Shown: one piece after another, positions 1-9,691 of the stretch
Numbering within the stretch: the first letter of the stretch is position 1
Layout of the letters: each line of letters opens with the position of its first letter
Assembly (NCBI GenBank): GCA_963739235.1
Contig: CAVTZY010000014.1
Coordinates: 32,235-96,234, forward strand
Direction: 5' to 3'
DNA length: 64,000 nucleotides
DNA from: JAFNAG01 sp963739235
Lineage (GTDB): Bacteria; Acidobacteriota; UBA6911
Program-made: the position numbers and the translations under genes
Notes under the pieces: model-generated
Seen by the model: only the letters and a program-made list of their open reading frames with translations
Databases searched by the model: none
What the model was told of the DNA's origin: nothing

Positions 1-2
1 GT

Positions 3-428
3 GACATCTTCACTTCATTCAAGGTTGGAGATAGCGTGGATGTGATTGTGCCGGAGGGGATGGGCTCCGGAATTGAGCTTACTCCCGTATTCAGCCTCAA
101 CAACAGTTTTACGAATGAGACAGGTCTCAGAATCGATCCTGTTTTTGATTTCCTGTTTCTTTCTGGTGACGGCTATTTAACAATTCGCCCGGTTATTGGC
201 CACGAATACATCGGATTCGGCCCGCTTGTAGATGTAACATGGATTGAACCTGGTCTTGAAATCCCCTTGTATTCCCACACATTTTCCATAGACTTCCCGG
301 AGATTTCGGGTGATGCATTTAGTATCCAGGTTGCGCCCGGACAACCGGTACCTGAACCGGGGAGCATAGTTTTTTTCGGCACAGGCCTTGTTGTACTCGC
401 CCTCGCAGCCAGACGCATAAGGAAGTAA
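3..428 (+). CDS. PEP-CTERM sorting-signal protein, 3' part
   Basis: The reading frame is open from the window edge, so the true start lies outside. The visible 141 residues form a beta-rich extracellular-type segment and end in a classic PEP-CTERM tail: VPEPGS, a hydrophobic helix of about 18 residues, then the basic end AARRIRK. Proteins with this tail are exported, anchored and then processed by an exosortase in Gram-negative bacteria that make exopolysaccharide. No exosortase gene is in the window. The body of the protein is not recognised. Confidence 0.8.
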   Translation, partial: DIFTSFKVGDSVDVIVPEGMGSGIELTPVFSLNNSFTNETGLRIDPVFDFLFLSGDGYLTIRPVIGHEYIGFGPLVDVTWIEPGLEIPLYSHTFSIDFPEISGDAFSIQVAPGQPVPEPGSIVFFGTGLVVLALAARRIRK

Positions 429-511
429 CGATTTTAGCCTGTCCCTGCCAATAATTTCGTCTAAGCTGAAAACATTGAACTTACGGAATCGGGCTGATAG
501 CTTCCCGATTC

Positions 512-1484
512 ATGCACAGCATCCTGATTTCGTTAATCTCAACCGTCCTCGCCGGCTTTCGAACGCGCCTTGCGCTCCAAACCGAGATCCTCGCCCTGCG
601 ACACCAGATCATCGTCTTGAGACGTTCCGTTTCCAGTCGGCCCAAACTTCGAGCTTGGGACCGATTCCTCTGGATCTGGCTCTTACGCCTCTGGCCCGAG
701 TGGCGCTCGGCTCTCATCATTGTCAAACCAGAGACGGTCATCGCTTGGCATCGCAAGGGCTTCCGCCTGTTTTGGACCTGGAAAAGCCGGCGCGGTCAGT
801 CGGGGAGGCCAAGGATTTCAAGAGATATTCGTGAACTCATCCGCACCATGAGCAAAGCTAATCTGACTCTGGGGAGCCCCTCGAATCCACGGCGAATTGC
901 TCAAACTCGGTATCGATGTCTCCCAGGCAACCGTCGCTAAGTACATGGTCCGACTTCCCAAACCGCCCTCTCAGGCATGGCGAACGTTTCTGAAAAACCA
1001 CACCAAACAGCTTGCCTCGATCGATTTCTTCACCGTCCCTACCCTCACCTTTCGTATTCTCTACGTTTTCGTCGTTCTCTCTCACGAGCGTCGCCGCGTC
1101 GTTTACTTCAACGTCACGTCTCATCCAACCGCAGAATGGGCCTCACAGCAGCTTCTTCAGGCCTTTCTTTATGACGCCGTGCCGCAATATGTGCTCCGGG
1201 ATCGAGATCGAATCTATGGCGAGGATGTTCGACGGCAATTGAAGGACATGGGGATCAAGCAAGTGCTTATCGCGCCTCGATCCCCCTGGCAGACGCCCTA
1301 TGTCGAGCGCCTGATTGGATCCATCCGGCGAGAGTGCCTCGACCACATCATCGTGATCGACGCGGAATCGCTTCGGGCAACGCTTCGATCCTATTTTTCT
1401 TACTACCACGACAGCCGCTGTCATCTTGCATTGGACAAGGACTCACCGGATACAAGAGAAGTGCAACCACCTGAAAGGGCATAG
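512..1484 (+). pseudogene. DDE (rve/integrase-core) transposase, frameshifted
   Basis: Two overlapping frames together encode one transposase of about 324 residues. The first frame (512 to about 876) gives the N-terminal part with a helix-turn-helix-like region (LALRHQIIVLRR). The second (from about 877 to 1484) gives the integrase core, with the DDE triad seen in ASIDFF, LRDRDRIYG and YVERLIGSIRRE. Reading TGGGGAGCCCCTCGAATCC in the +1 frame restores the expected WGAPRIHGELLKLG segment, so a single extra base near 877 breaks the gene. Programmed frameshifting is possible but no slippery run is evident. No terminal inverted repeats were identified. Confidence 0.8.
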
Positions 1485-1510
1485 GTGTTAACTTAGCCCA
1501 ATAATCCTAC

Positions 1511-1680
1511 TCGGACCTGGACGTGGACTTGGACCTGGACTTCGACGTGGACCGTGGTCCTCCGAGTTTGGGAATTGGAAGGGCATTATTGACGAGGACC
1601 AATGCAGAGTGCCCATACGAAAAGGAAACGGTCTACGACCACGTCCAAGTCCAAGTCCAGGACGAGGTCCAAGTCCACCG
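1511..1680. repeat. Mirrored GGACNT hexamer repeat arms
   Basis: Positions 1511-1560 are built from imperfect GGACCT/GGACGT/GGACTT hexamers. Positions 1631-1680 carry the complementary series (ACGTCCAAGTCCAAGTCC and so on), so the two tracts can pair as a long imperfect stem with a loop of about 70 bases. A short open frame across the second arm encodes only SKSKSRTRSKS-like low complexity and is not considered a gene. Confidence 0.6.
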
Positions 1681-2341
1681 AAGGGAAATGGCTTAAATTA
1701 ACACGTATGCCTGAAAGGGGCGTGGTTGTTGAGATCTCCAAAGTAGGTGGGCTTCATCATCGCTACGAGCGCCGCGCGGCCTGATCGCCCACTTTATGTG
1801 ATCAGCCAGTTCCTGATCTGAATATTGGTGTGCTCAAGCGTCCACATGGGATTTGAGGCTGCTTTCCTGTTGCGTGCTTCGGGAGAGCGTTTATCAAATC
1901 CAAGGCTCCCAACAATCAGAAATAGATGGCCCGCTAAGTCCATTTTCGAGCAGATGGATTTTTTAGCAAGGACAGGGGGTGAGTCCGAGCCAGAATAGCA
2001 AGCTGTTGTCGCAGGGCTAAGTTTTCGAGGGCCAATTCGCGTCGATCCCTCAACAGGGACCTGAGAGAGGCCATCAGACAAAAGAGGGTTTCCATCATGG
2101 ATGCAAAGGCTGCCAGCTTGAGACAAAAACGTCAACGCTTTCAATGCGGACGGGGTTGTGGCAAAGGACAAGCGTTTGCGCGCAAACCTACTGGTAGACA
2201 GAAAAATTTCGGTCCAAGATTTTGACAATCGGTTCTGGGATAGAGGCAATCCCGGCAAACGCTTAAATAAACAAATTATTTATATTACTTGGCTTATGCC
2301 ATGTATCCGCCATGGCGATGGGCTCCACTTTAAATGGAGAT
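1681..2341. other. Intergenic stretch, no gene recognised
   Basis: A 154-codon open frame lies on the minus strand (1794-2258), but its translation shows no domain, signal peptide or plausible ribosome site. I see nothing else I can support here. Confidence 0.5.
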
Positions 2342-3750
2342 TCACGCCCAGAACGGCAAGTATCGGGCATATTTCCGGGAAGTACCGACTCTCTCATCAG
2401 GCTTAACTAATCCGGTCTCAATAGTCGCTGCGATTATCTGTGAGATGATCGCCGCCTTGCTCTCCGGCAGATGGAACCGCTCGCGCAACGATTGGTTTGT
2501 CATCCGCTCAGACATGACCCACTTAAGTGCGCAGTGCTGATAGCATGCCCGAATTCGATCATCCCGATCCATGTCCTCAAGCGGTCGCGGACCATAGATA
2601 GTGACAACTGTCCGCCGGTGAGCGGCTCGGAAATCCGGCGCTGGCAACTGATACACTTCGGCCGCCTGCACCACACGATCGATTCCGCTGCCTTTCTCTT
2701 CGCAGATGCCCATACGTCTCATCAGGTCCGCGAGGCGTTCATTGCGGGATTGGTAGCCATCAATGAATCGTTCGACTGGCACGACCGGTTCGCCTGGATT
2801 TGAGATCTCGACACGGTTGCTGTAAATTTCCACCATCACGGACGAGCCGGTCATTGAGATCTCCTGATGAATTAACGCATTGGCGACCAATTCACGGATT
2901 ACCACCTCCGGCACCAATTTCACCTCTTTTCGCAACGCGTCCTCGATCACCTCGTTCTGCGGTAGTTGGGCCATGACGAAGCGAACCAGTCCTTGAAAGC
3001 CGACCGCGTAGCCCTTGGCCCCCGTCTGATCGAGCCGAGTCTCGAGTTCGATGTCCCGGTGTACACAACTACTCGCGGGACCTTGCGAGCAAGGTCCGGA
3101 AAATCAGTGAGCCTCTTCGCCAGCAAAAGTGCACCAAGCCGCCGGATGGCATAGGAATCGCCAATCTCATCAAGCAGACGCTCGTGCAGCAATCGGTCGA
3201 TCACTCCCTTTCGGTTGGTGGGATAAGGCAGCTTAAGCAGCTCGAAAAACTCTGTGTGTCAAAGAAGCTCCACTACCTGCTGTGCATCCAACTTGGACTT
3301 CGAGGTTTCTTCCAGCCAATCCGGTTCTCCTTCAGCGAAGATCCTGCGAAGCTGATCTTCGGTCATCGGCACGAGAGCTTCACCGGCCCGCATGAGATAG
3401 GCACCATCGAGATGGTATGCGGTGCCCCGTGGCCGAGATGGGATATGAAAGATCAGAATCCGGCCGCCAGGGTGCATTACTTCCTCAATGTCCACGCGAA
3501 ACCCTACCGCTTGGAACAGCTTTTCTGCCATAGCGACCGGATCGCGAAAAGCCTGGCTTCCAACGACACGCCGAGGGGGCTTGTCGGCTACTCCGAGCAG
3601 CAGGCGTCCGCCCCCCTCATTGGCTAGGGCAACGCAGTATCCGTACAGCTTGTGGTTATCGAACTGAGTCTTTGCTTCCTTAAACTCCAGCCGCTGGTAT
3701 TCAGAAGGGGATTGGCGCCACAGGTCAACTTGTTCAGTAGTCGTGGGCAT
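2342..3750 (-). pseudogene. AlbA_2 / RecG-like ATPase regulator, broken
   Basis: The N-terminal segment (3750 to about 3260) is an AlbA_2 (Schlafen-type) nucleic-acid-binding domain: LEFKEAKTQ, ALANEGGGRLLLGV, GRILIFHIPSRPRGTAYH. It is followed by the RecG-related C-terminal ATPase-like region VIRELVANALIHQE and EEKGSGIDRVV. The gene is interrupted. Near 3259-3240 an extra T in a CTTCTTT run and a missing T in a TTTTT run create a TGA. Undoing both gives the expected LLDTQSFFELLKLPYP. A further one-base loss near 3053 shifts the frame before KGYAVGFQGLV. Intact relatives are predicted transcriptional regulators or putative DNA-binding ATPases. The ends look complete, so only the indels inactivate it. 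Confidence 0.75.
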
Positions 3751-3795
3751 AGCTACACCTTTTTCCTATTCGCATCGGTAGGCATCGTCACCTAA

Positions 3796-6107
3796 AGAAC
3801 CTATCATAACAGCAGTGTTACGTTTGCCACCGCGGGGATTTGCGTACGATTTTGACCTGGACGCCCTGGATCGTGATCCGGCTTGCGTGAAATTTGCGGG
3901 GAGAGTGGCGCTTGGTTTCGAGGGATAGGAAGCGACTTGCGCTGCCTCACAAGCTTGGCGATATGATCACCCACATCGACTATTTCCTGGCGGATCTGTT
4001 TCTCCGCTGCCGTGAAGACGCGCATCGTCGGACTGCGCCCATCGAGATAATCGAGCGCGGTGGTGCCGTAACTTTCCTGCAACTTTGCAAGCTTTGCCCT
4101 TGCAACGCGAAGCTCCTTGTCGACCTCCCTGCGCGCCGGGTTGGGAATGAAGCGCGTTGGATCATCGGGCTCGACATCGTAATCGACGAGCGCGTCAATC
4201 AGGAACTCCTCACGCATGTATTTGAAAAAGTTCTCCTGGCGCCATCGCTCAAACATGCGATAGGCGACCACGATGTCGCGTAAATCCCATCGGCTGGTCA
4301 CGATAGCGGTTTGATGACCATCTTCAGTAAGGCGGGTGACTTGCCGGAGGCGCAGTTTTCCTTTCAGGAATCTGACCGCTTGGTCGTGCAGGAGGTATTT
4401 CACCGGACGGCCGTCGAGTCGGGCCTTCCGCAAGACGAACCGCTTTTCGGCAATGTGTCGAACCCGGCCTTTCCGATAGGTGAGAATATCAAAGCCCATG
4501 GTAAGCAGCTTGCAAAAGAGCTTTGGGCTCCATCCGGCGCGGTCGAAGACGATGGTAATGCGCCGGTCGGACCCGATGAGTTTCCGTACCTGTTCAAGGA
4601 TGGGTGTCAGCATCTTGGTCATGGCACGATTGGCATCGGCGGTAACAACAAAGAGCGGATCGCCCTTTTTGTCGTTGACCCAGTAATCCGTGGTGGCGGG
4701 AACGGCGAGGCGTATTCGGGTGTCATATCCCTTGGCGATTGTGCGCTTACCGTGATAGGCACGCACGTGCCCGTCGAGGTAGAGAAAGCCAAGCACGCGA
4801 CCCCGCCGCCGGATGCGTTGCCGGGCCATTTCGCGCCCCAGCTCCTGGCTGCCTTTCAACGAAGCCAGACGAGCAAGTTTGCGTCGCAGCGTCTTGACCT
4901 CAGGCATGCGATCCAAACCCACGATACGGCCAAGGTCGTTGGGAGCATGTTCCTTCAGGGTTTCCGGACGTGGTATCCGCAGCAAGGCCAGCAGCACATA
5001 CGCTACCAGGGTTGTCCGGAGCCCATAGAAGGCGGGGCCTATCGTGCCGTATATTTTCCGCGCTACCGACAGCAGGCCGCTTGCGACCAGAGACGGAATG
5101 GCCAGCAGCACTCCAGCCCTTGGGACACTGGATGCGCGTGCAAACATTGGTGCAGCATCCTCAAGCAATCCCATGGCAGCCAGAAGCCGATCCATCGACC
5201 TGTCCAAAGGATTGAGATCACGGCTTGGCGCCGCGCCAGCTCCAATCCGGCATTGGATATCGTTGCCGTTCCTTTCGCCCTGCTACCCGCAGTGTTCTTT
5301 GGGGATTGCCCTGAAGCATCGGCGTCAAACTCGGCAGGGATGCCGGATTCTTCAGGGAAAGCAAACGAAGGTTCCGGAGATGGCTCCCATCCGAGAAGAT
5401 GAAGACGCTTCCGAATCGCCTTTTCGTCCAGGCCGAGTTTCCCAGCGATCTCACGGTTGCTGAAACCCTTCGCTTTGAGGTGCAGAATCGTTCGATCTCG
5501 CTCTCGCTTCTTTGGTGGATCGGAACGGCTCGCTGATGGTCGGCCGTCAGCTCGCGCGAGCGCCGCCAATCCGCCAGCTTCAAGGCGCTCTTGATAGCGG
5601 CGGAGGCTGCGGGCGGAAACACCGAAAGCGCGAGCAATGTTCTTCTGATTTGCGTATCCCGATTCAAACAGCGACACCATCGCATACGCCTCCGCGGCGC
5701 GGTCGGAAACGTCGTAGTGCGCGAAGGCGACCCCATGAACGAAAATGACGCGCTCCGTTTCCTCGGTGCTGAAATAAACATGGTGGTTGACCCAAACCGA
5801 TCCCAGGCGAGGGCGGAGCAAACTGGATAAGATCTTCCTGTACTGGCCACATAGCCGGCAAGCATGCCAAACCATGGGCAATGAGAAAAGCGGACAGGTT
5901 TAGGTCCGCACCTTTCCGAGCAGATAAGCGTCAGTACCTGCAATATCTCTATTTTTGTCGATTATGGCTTTCAACCAATGGCAGCAAGGGTCAGACCCTA
6001 GTTACGAAATGTCGCTGATTCAAAAAGCGGACAGGTTTAGGTCCGCACCCATGTCCTCAGAAATACAGATTTTCAAGGCTTTTGAGGGGGTATGTCAGGA
6101 GATCTGA
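3796..6107 (-). mobile_element. Large insertion sequence, copy A
   Basis: The element was delimited by comparison with the inverted, truncated copy at 13511-14280. Similarity begins in both at a TCAGATCTCCTGA border (here 6095-6107, complementary strand) and runs through the transposase. The left end is taken just beyond the transposase stop and is approximate. The 5' leader contains two copies of a hairpin-forming 26-bp repeat (5886-5911 and 6023-6048; stem GCGGAC/GTCCGC) and the palindrome GGGTCTGACCC. The left end abuts the start of the broken AlbA_2 gene, which may mark an insertion into its promoter. Confidence 0.65.
3804..5852 (-). pseudogene. Transposase of copy A, about 680 codons, frameshifted twice
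   Basis: The N-terminal part carries two helix-turn-helix segments (NIARAFGVSARSLRRYQERL and SNREIAGKLGLDEKAIRKRL). The C-terminal part carries a probable DDE catalytic fold: LGFLYLDGHVRAYHG, ITIVFDRAGWSP and RWRQENFFKYMREEF. The two halves lie in different frames, joined near 5215-5235. Against copy B there is also one extra base near 5805 (GGGATCGG versus GGGACGG), which displaces the first 17 codons. The start is placed at the ATG equivalent to 13765 in copy B. I do not assign an IS family. The protein resembles large unclassified transposases of soil bacteria. Confidence 0.7.
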
Positions 6108-7235
6108 ATTTATCGTTGCGGATAGCTTCAGCATATTGACGCGCGGCCGCTGCAAAATCATAAAACTCCTCTTTAGGATACCGAGCCTTACGCAAAAGAG
6201 CTGGCAGCAGAATCCGCCGCTTTTAGCCGCTCTTCTCATTGCTTTGGGTTCCGGAATCCCAGGGTACTACCGTGATTAACCAAAGGAAAGGTTTTCAGCA
6301 ACCCGATGGTTGCCATCATTTTTTGGCAGGGCTGCCTCCGGCAGTTATCAAATTCCCGTATCGAGGCACACTTCCAAGAACTGCGGAACCACCGGGATAG
6401 GAAGCGCGCGAGCGCCGAGCAAGCCATTTATCCATGTTTGCAAACTCCCAAAACCGGATTTTTGGAACCAAATGGTAGTTTCCGTATACCCCACATAACC
6501 GCGTGGGCGAATCCGCTTGGATTTGGGGGGAACGTTGGCGACTTCACTTCTCCGGGTAGCGTGTTTTAAGACCAAGTGCAAGATCCTCCGTTCCTTGGCG
6601 GATCACATCATAGCGTCAGACCAACAAACTACGACCTCATACGAGGACGTTTAAGGGCCGTTACTCATTACTGTCCGCAGCCGTTTGCCCTCATGTACCA
6701 TCAAGTTTTTAGTTTCGGTGACAAGCGCCATAACCTCGAAATTCTCAATGGCCCATGGATGCGTCTCTCGGAACTGCGAGGTTATGGCGCGTGTTACCGA
6801 AATTCCTGTGGATGGGCCCAGCGATATAATCACATGCGAGGAGATCCACGAACGGTTTTGGTGCCTCGGCACCGTCATCGAGTTCGAGTACGGCGTAAAC
6901 TCGGCGGGGAAGCGGCTGCGCAACTGACTTTGCGACTCCGCAACCACCCCACGGTTCATGGAATCAAGAATAGGGGACTGACTACGCTGACCTCCTGAGC
7001 GCTAGTCACGTCGGTAGTGCCGAGGCCAGGAACTACTTATTGCGGCCAAAAAACAGGCCCGATTTTTCGATGCTCCCCCCGCCTGGAAGGCTCCTGATCT
7101 GAACCTTTCAGTGCACTTCCGAACAGTCGCCGTCGTCAATCCCCGATTCGTCGCCAATTCGCACTCCACTCGATCGGGCAAATCGCTCCTCTGTTTCGAT
7201 TGCATACCGCAACAAGCGGTTGCAGCAGCTGATTG
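6108..7235. other. Intergenic region with one long inverted repeat
   Basis: No gene is supported. Open frames here lack domains, and those over 6650-6960 follow from a palindrome rather than from coding. The only structure seen is the inverted repeat at 6713-6802. Confidence 0.5.
6713..6802. repeat. Inverted repeat, 26-bp arms, 38-base loop
   Basis: Arms 6713-6738 and 6777-6802 match with two mismatches (core GCGCCATAACCTCG). The size and 38-base loop are the same as in the palindrome at 19147-19244, suggesting the same class of REP-doublet or small mobile palindrome. Confidence 0.7.
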
Positions 7236-8855
7236 TTACTTGTCAACCGATTCCTCGTCCATCATCCTCAAGAGGTGCATGATCTGGTGGACTGTCTGGC
7301 CAATGCCGGGTTTCTGAATTGAGTTGGCTGGATGACCGACAATCCTGTTGTCGTGCACATAAGGCAGGCCGGTATCCGGGTTTATCATGTCGGCAATCAC
7401 CAGTATCTGGTTACGAGCTCCGCCGGTCCCCTTTGGGAAGCGGCCGGCTTCAAAAATCAGGTTGTTCTTCACTTCGGTTCCGGCACCCCCGAAATCCTTC
7501 CCCGAAGCAAGAATGATCACGCCGCTTTCGCGCTCCGTGAGCCTGTAATCGTTGTGCATGATCACACAGTTCTCGACGGGATTCGGCAGCGGGGTCGCGG
7601 GTAACTCATGTAACGATTCAAGCCAAAGGACCGGCTGCAATTCAGATCCATCCGGTATGAGCTTTCCCAGGACATTGTTCGAGAATGTCGTATCGGCCAT
7701 CAAAATCATGACGTGGTTGTAAGCCTGCATTTCCGAAAGGTCGTTTTCTACGATGATATTATCGTGCCCGTAGAAGGCTACGGCTATGGTAAGGCCGCAC
7801 GTGCCGGACATGGTATTATCTCTGACGACACTGTGACTGAGACCATTCGAAGTGCCCCCAAGACACAATGCCTCGGCTCCAGTTTCGGGGGGGGAATCCA
7901 TCCAAATGTCGTTCCCGCTGATAAGGACCGGGCCGTTGTCTCCCTGGACAAACTGATTTACCCACGGCGAACTCGAGGTTTGCCTGTATCGTCTGAACCC
8001 TATCTCAGGATCCGGATCAGGGCTGTTAAAGTTGGACCAGCCATAGATCAGCATCGCCTGAGTGAACACACCGGGAGTCGTGATCATCCGGTTATTGGTG
8101 ATTTCAAACGGATAGCGGACAGCGTTGCCCAGCGAATCTGTCAGCACGACGTGCACATCATACGGGTAGGCACTGATCGGTTGCAGTGTGAATCCGATCC
8201 ATCGGCCACAGGCAGGGTACGGTCCCCTGAGCACATTGTTATCTATCCTAACCGGGAAACCTGCGGAATAGTATGCGAGGACGGGGTAGGATCGTACACT
8301 GAAATCATTCCTCTCAACCACGACGGGGTGGTCGCTCGCCTGCTGGTTTGCCGATGAAATATACACCCCGGTAGCGGCGGGTGTGGAATTCAGTTTGAGT
8401 TCGCGGACGGTGACGCCCGGGGCGTTGACTGCGAACACCATCGCCGTACCGGAAAGGGTGGGAGAGAAGGTGAACGGACCCCCGCCACCAACGATTTTCG
8501 TCTTCGGCTCATCGAGAATGGCGTCCCAGCCATCGCCTGTCAGGGTTATGTCCGGACGCAGGAGTTTGATCACGCCACCCGTTCCGGTCGTAGTGCCGCC
8601 GAAGTTGAACGCCAAGGGATTACCGGAGGCATCGGTCGATTTCATGATGACAGTCCCCGGTGAATCGACGTTGTCCAAAGCCCACTGCACATTTATCCTG
8701 TCTGTCGGATAGATTCCGGTCGGATACACTTCATAGATCCCATAGCCAGCGGCTCCCAAAGCGATAGGGGACGGACCGGGCGCTTCGCCCGGTTCGGCTA
8801 CGCCTACCAGGGACATGGCAACCAGAAGTAGGGTAAATAGAAATCGGTATTTCAT
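7236..8855 (-). CDS. Secreted right-handed beta-helix protein
   Basis: The product is 539 residues. The start is placed at the ATG at 8855 because GGAGG lies five bases upstream and the protein then begins with a clean signal peptide (basic MKYR, hydrophobic FLFTLLLVAMSL, Ala-rich cut site). The mature part has the repeated short strands and Asn-rich turns of parallel beta-helix proteins of the pectate-lyase fold: RNDFSV, DNNVLRG, TNNRMITT, SGNDIWMD, RDNTMSG, ENDLSEM, SNNVLGK. No catalytic residues of a known polysaccharide lyase were identified, so the substrate is unknown. It is likely periplasmic or extracellular. It stands alone, divergent from the sigma-factor gene at 9107. Confidence 0.75.
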   Translation of the reverse strand: MKYRFLFTLLLVAMSLVGVAEPGEAPGPSPIALGAAGYGIYEVYPTGIYPTDRINVQWALDNVDSPGTVIMKSTDASGNPLAFNFGGTTTGTGGVIKLLRPDITLTGDGWDAILDEPKTKIVGGGGPFTFSPTLSGTAMVFAVNAPGVTVRELKLNSTPAATGVYISSANQQASDHPVVVERNDFSVRSYPVLAYYSAGFPVRIDNNVLRGPYPACGRWIGFTLQPISAYPYDVHVVLTDSLGNAVRYPFEITNNRMITTPGVFTQAMLIYGWSNFNSPDPDPEIGFRRYRQTSSSPWVNQFVQGDNGPVLISGNDIWMDSPPETGAEALCLGGTSNGLSHSVVRDNTMSGTCGLTIAVAFYGHDNIIVENDLSEMQAYNHVMILMADTTFSNNVLGKLIPDGSELQPVLWLESLHELPATPLPNPVENCVIMHNDYRLTERESGVIILASGKDFGGAGTEVKNNLIFEAGRFPKGTGGARNQILVIADMINPDTGLPYVHDNRIVGHPANSIQKPGIGQTVHQIMHLLRMMDEESVDK

Positions 8856-9106
8856 AAGAACCTCCATGTTTGGACGAAAATGCAATTTTCTGAGTTTCAA
8901 CCTATTAATGCGGGAATTGGCTTTAAACGGGGTCACAGGTCACGATTTACGCGGATTGCCAATTGCGGTGAGGGAAACCGGTCGCTCCGTTCCGCGTCCA
9001 GCGGCTATTCCGGGGCAATGTGAAAAATCAGCGTAGCGGTTTATTGCCGGATAGATCTATAATTATAGAAACATAAGAGTTACCTTCGATTCCTGGAGAC
9101 CGTTCC

Positions 9107-9691
9107 ATGGGAGCCAATGCTCCGGAGGAAGTTACCAGGCTACTGCAGGCGTGGTGTCACGGCGACCGTGCCGCCCTCGATCAACTCATCCCGCTGGTGC
9201 ATGACGAGCTCCACCGGCTTGCGCATCAGTACATGGTGCATGAAGCTGCCGGCCACATGCTTCAGACCACAGCCCTGGTCAACGAAGCCTACCTGCGGCT
9301 GATTGACGCAAGCCGGATCGAGTGGCAGAACCGGGCGCACTTCTTCGCCATTTCGGCCAATCTCATGCGTCGCATCCTGGTCGATTTTGCACGCTCCCGC
9401 CGGTATAAGAAACGGAGGGCCAGCACCCGAGATGCACACCTCGACCTTGATCGAGGACAAATCAACCAATTTCAGGCAGGGCCGGACATCATAGCCCTAG
9501 ACGATGCGCTGCAGGCGCTCGCAGCCTTCGATCCCCGGGGCGCCAGAGTGGTGGAATTGCGCTTCTTCGGCGGGCTTACCGTGGAGGAAACAGCCGAGGT
9601 GCTGGCAGTGTCGCCCAAAACCGTCAAGCGGGACTGGGCGGCCGCAAAAGTATGGCTTCTTGGCCAAATGAAACGCGGAGGAATGGATTGA
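9107..9691 (+). CDS. ECF-like RNA polymerase sigma factor
   Basis: The 194-residue protein matches the ECF-like subgroup common in Acidobacteria and Planctomycetes. Region 2 includes HRLAHQYM, LVNEAYLRLID and RAHFFAISANLMRRILVDFAR; region 4 is LTVEETAEVLAVSPKTVKRDWAAAKVWL, a helix-turn-helix for -35 recognition. CTGGAGA upstream of the ATG is a plausible ribosome site, and TATAAT at 9058-9063 could be a -10 element, though no good -35 is seen. The stop overlaps the TTG start of the kinase gene, so the two are translationally coupled. In this subgroup the partner kinase, rather than an anti-sigma factor, is often the presumed regulator. Confidence 0.9.
   Translation: MGANAPEEVTRLLQAWCHGDRAALDQLIPLVHDELHRLAHQYMVHEAAGHMLQTTALVNEAYLRLIDASRIEWQNRAHFFAISANLMRRILVDFARSRRYKKRRASTRDAHLDLDRGQINQFQAGPDIIALDDALQALAAFDPRGARVVELRFFGGLTVEETAEVLAVSPKTVKRDWAAAKVWLLGQMKRGGMD

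Noticed and set aside
1511..1680. CRISPR-like repeat array
   Set aside because: The repeat unit is only six bases, with no spacers and no cas genes; it is a low-complexity tract.
1794..2258. 154-codon minus-strand open frame
   Set aside because: No domain, no signal peptide, no ribosome site, and composition unlike neighbouring genes.
6576..6998. 140-codon plus-strand and 102-codon minus-strand open frames
   Set aside because: Both run through the palindrome at 6713-6802 and show no protein-family character.
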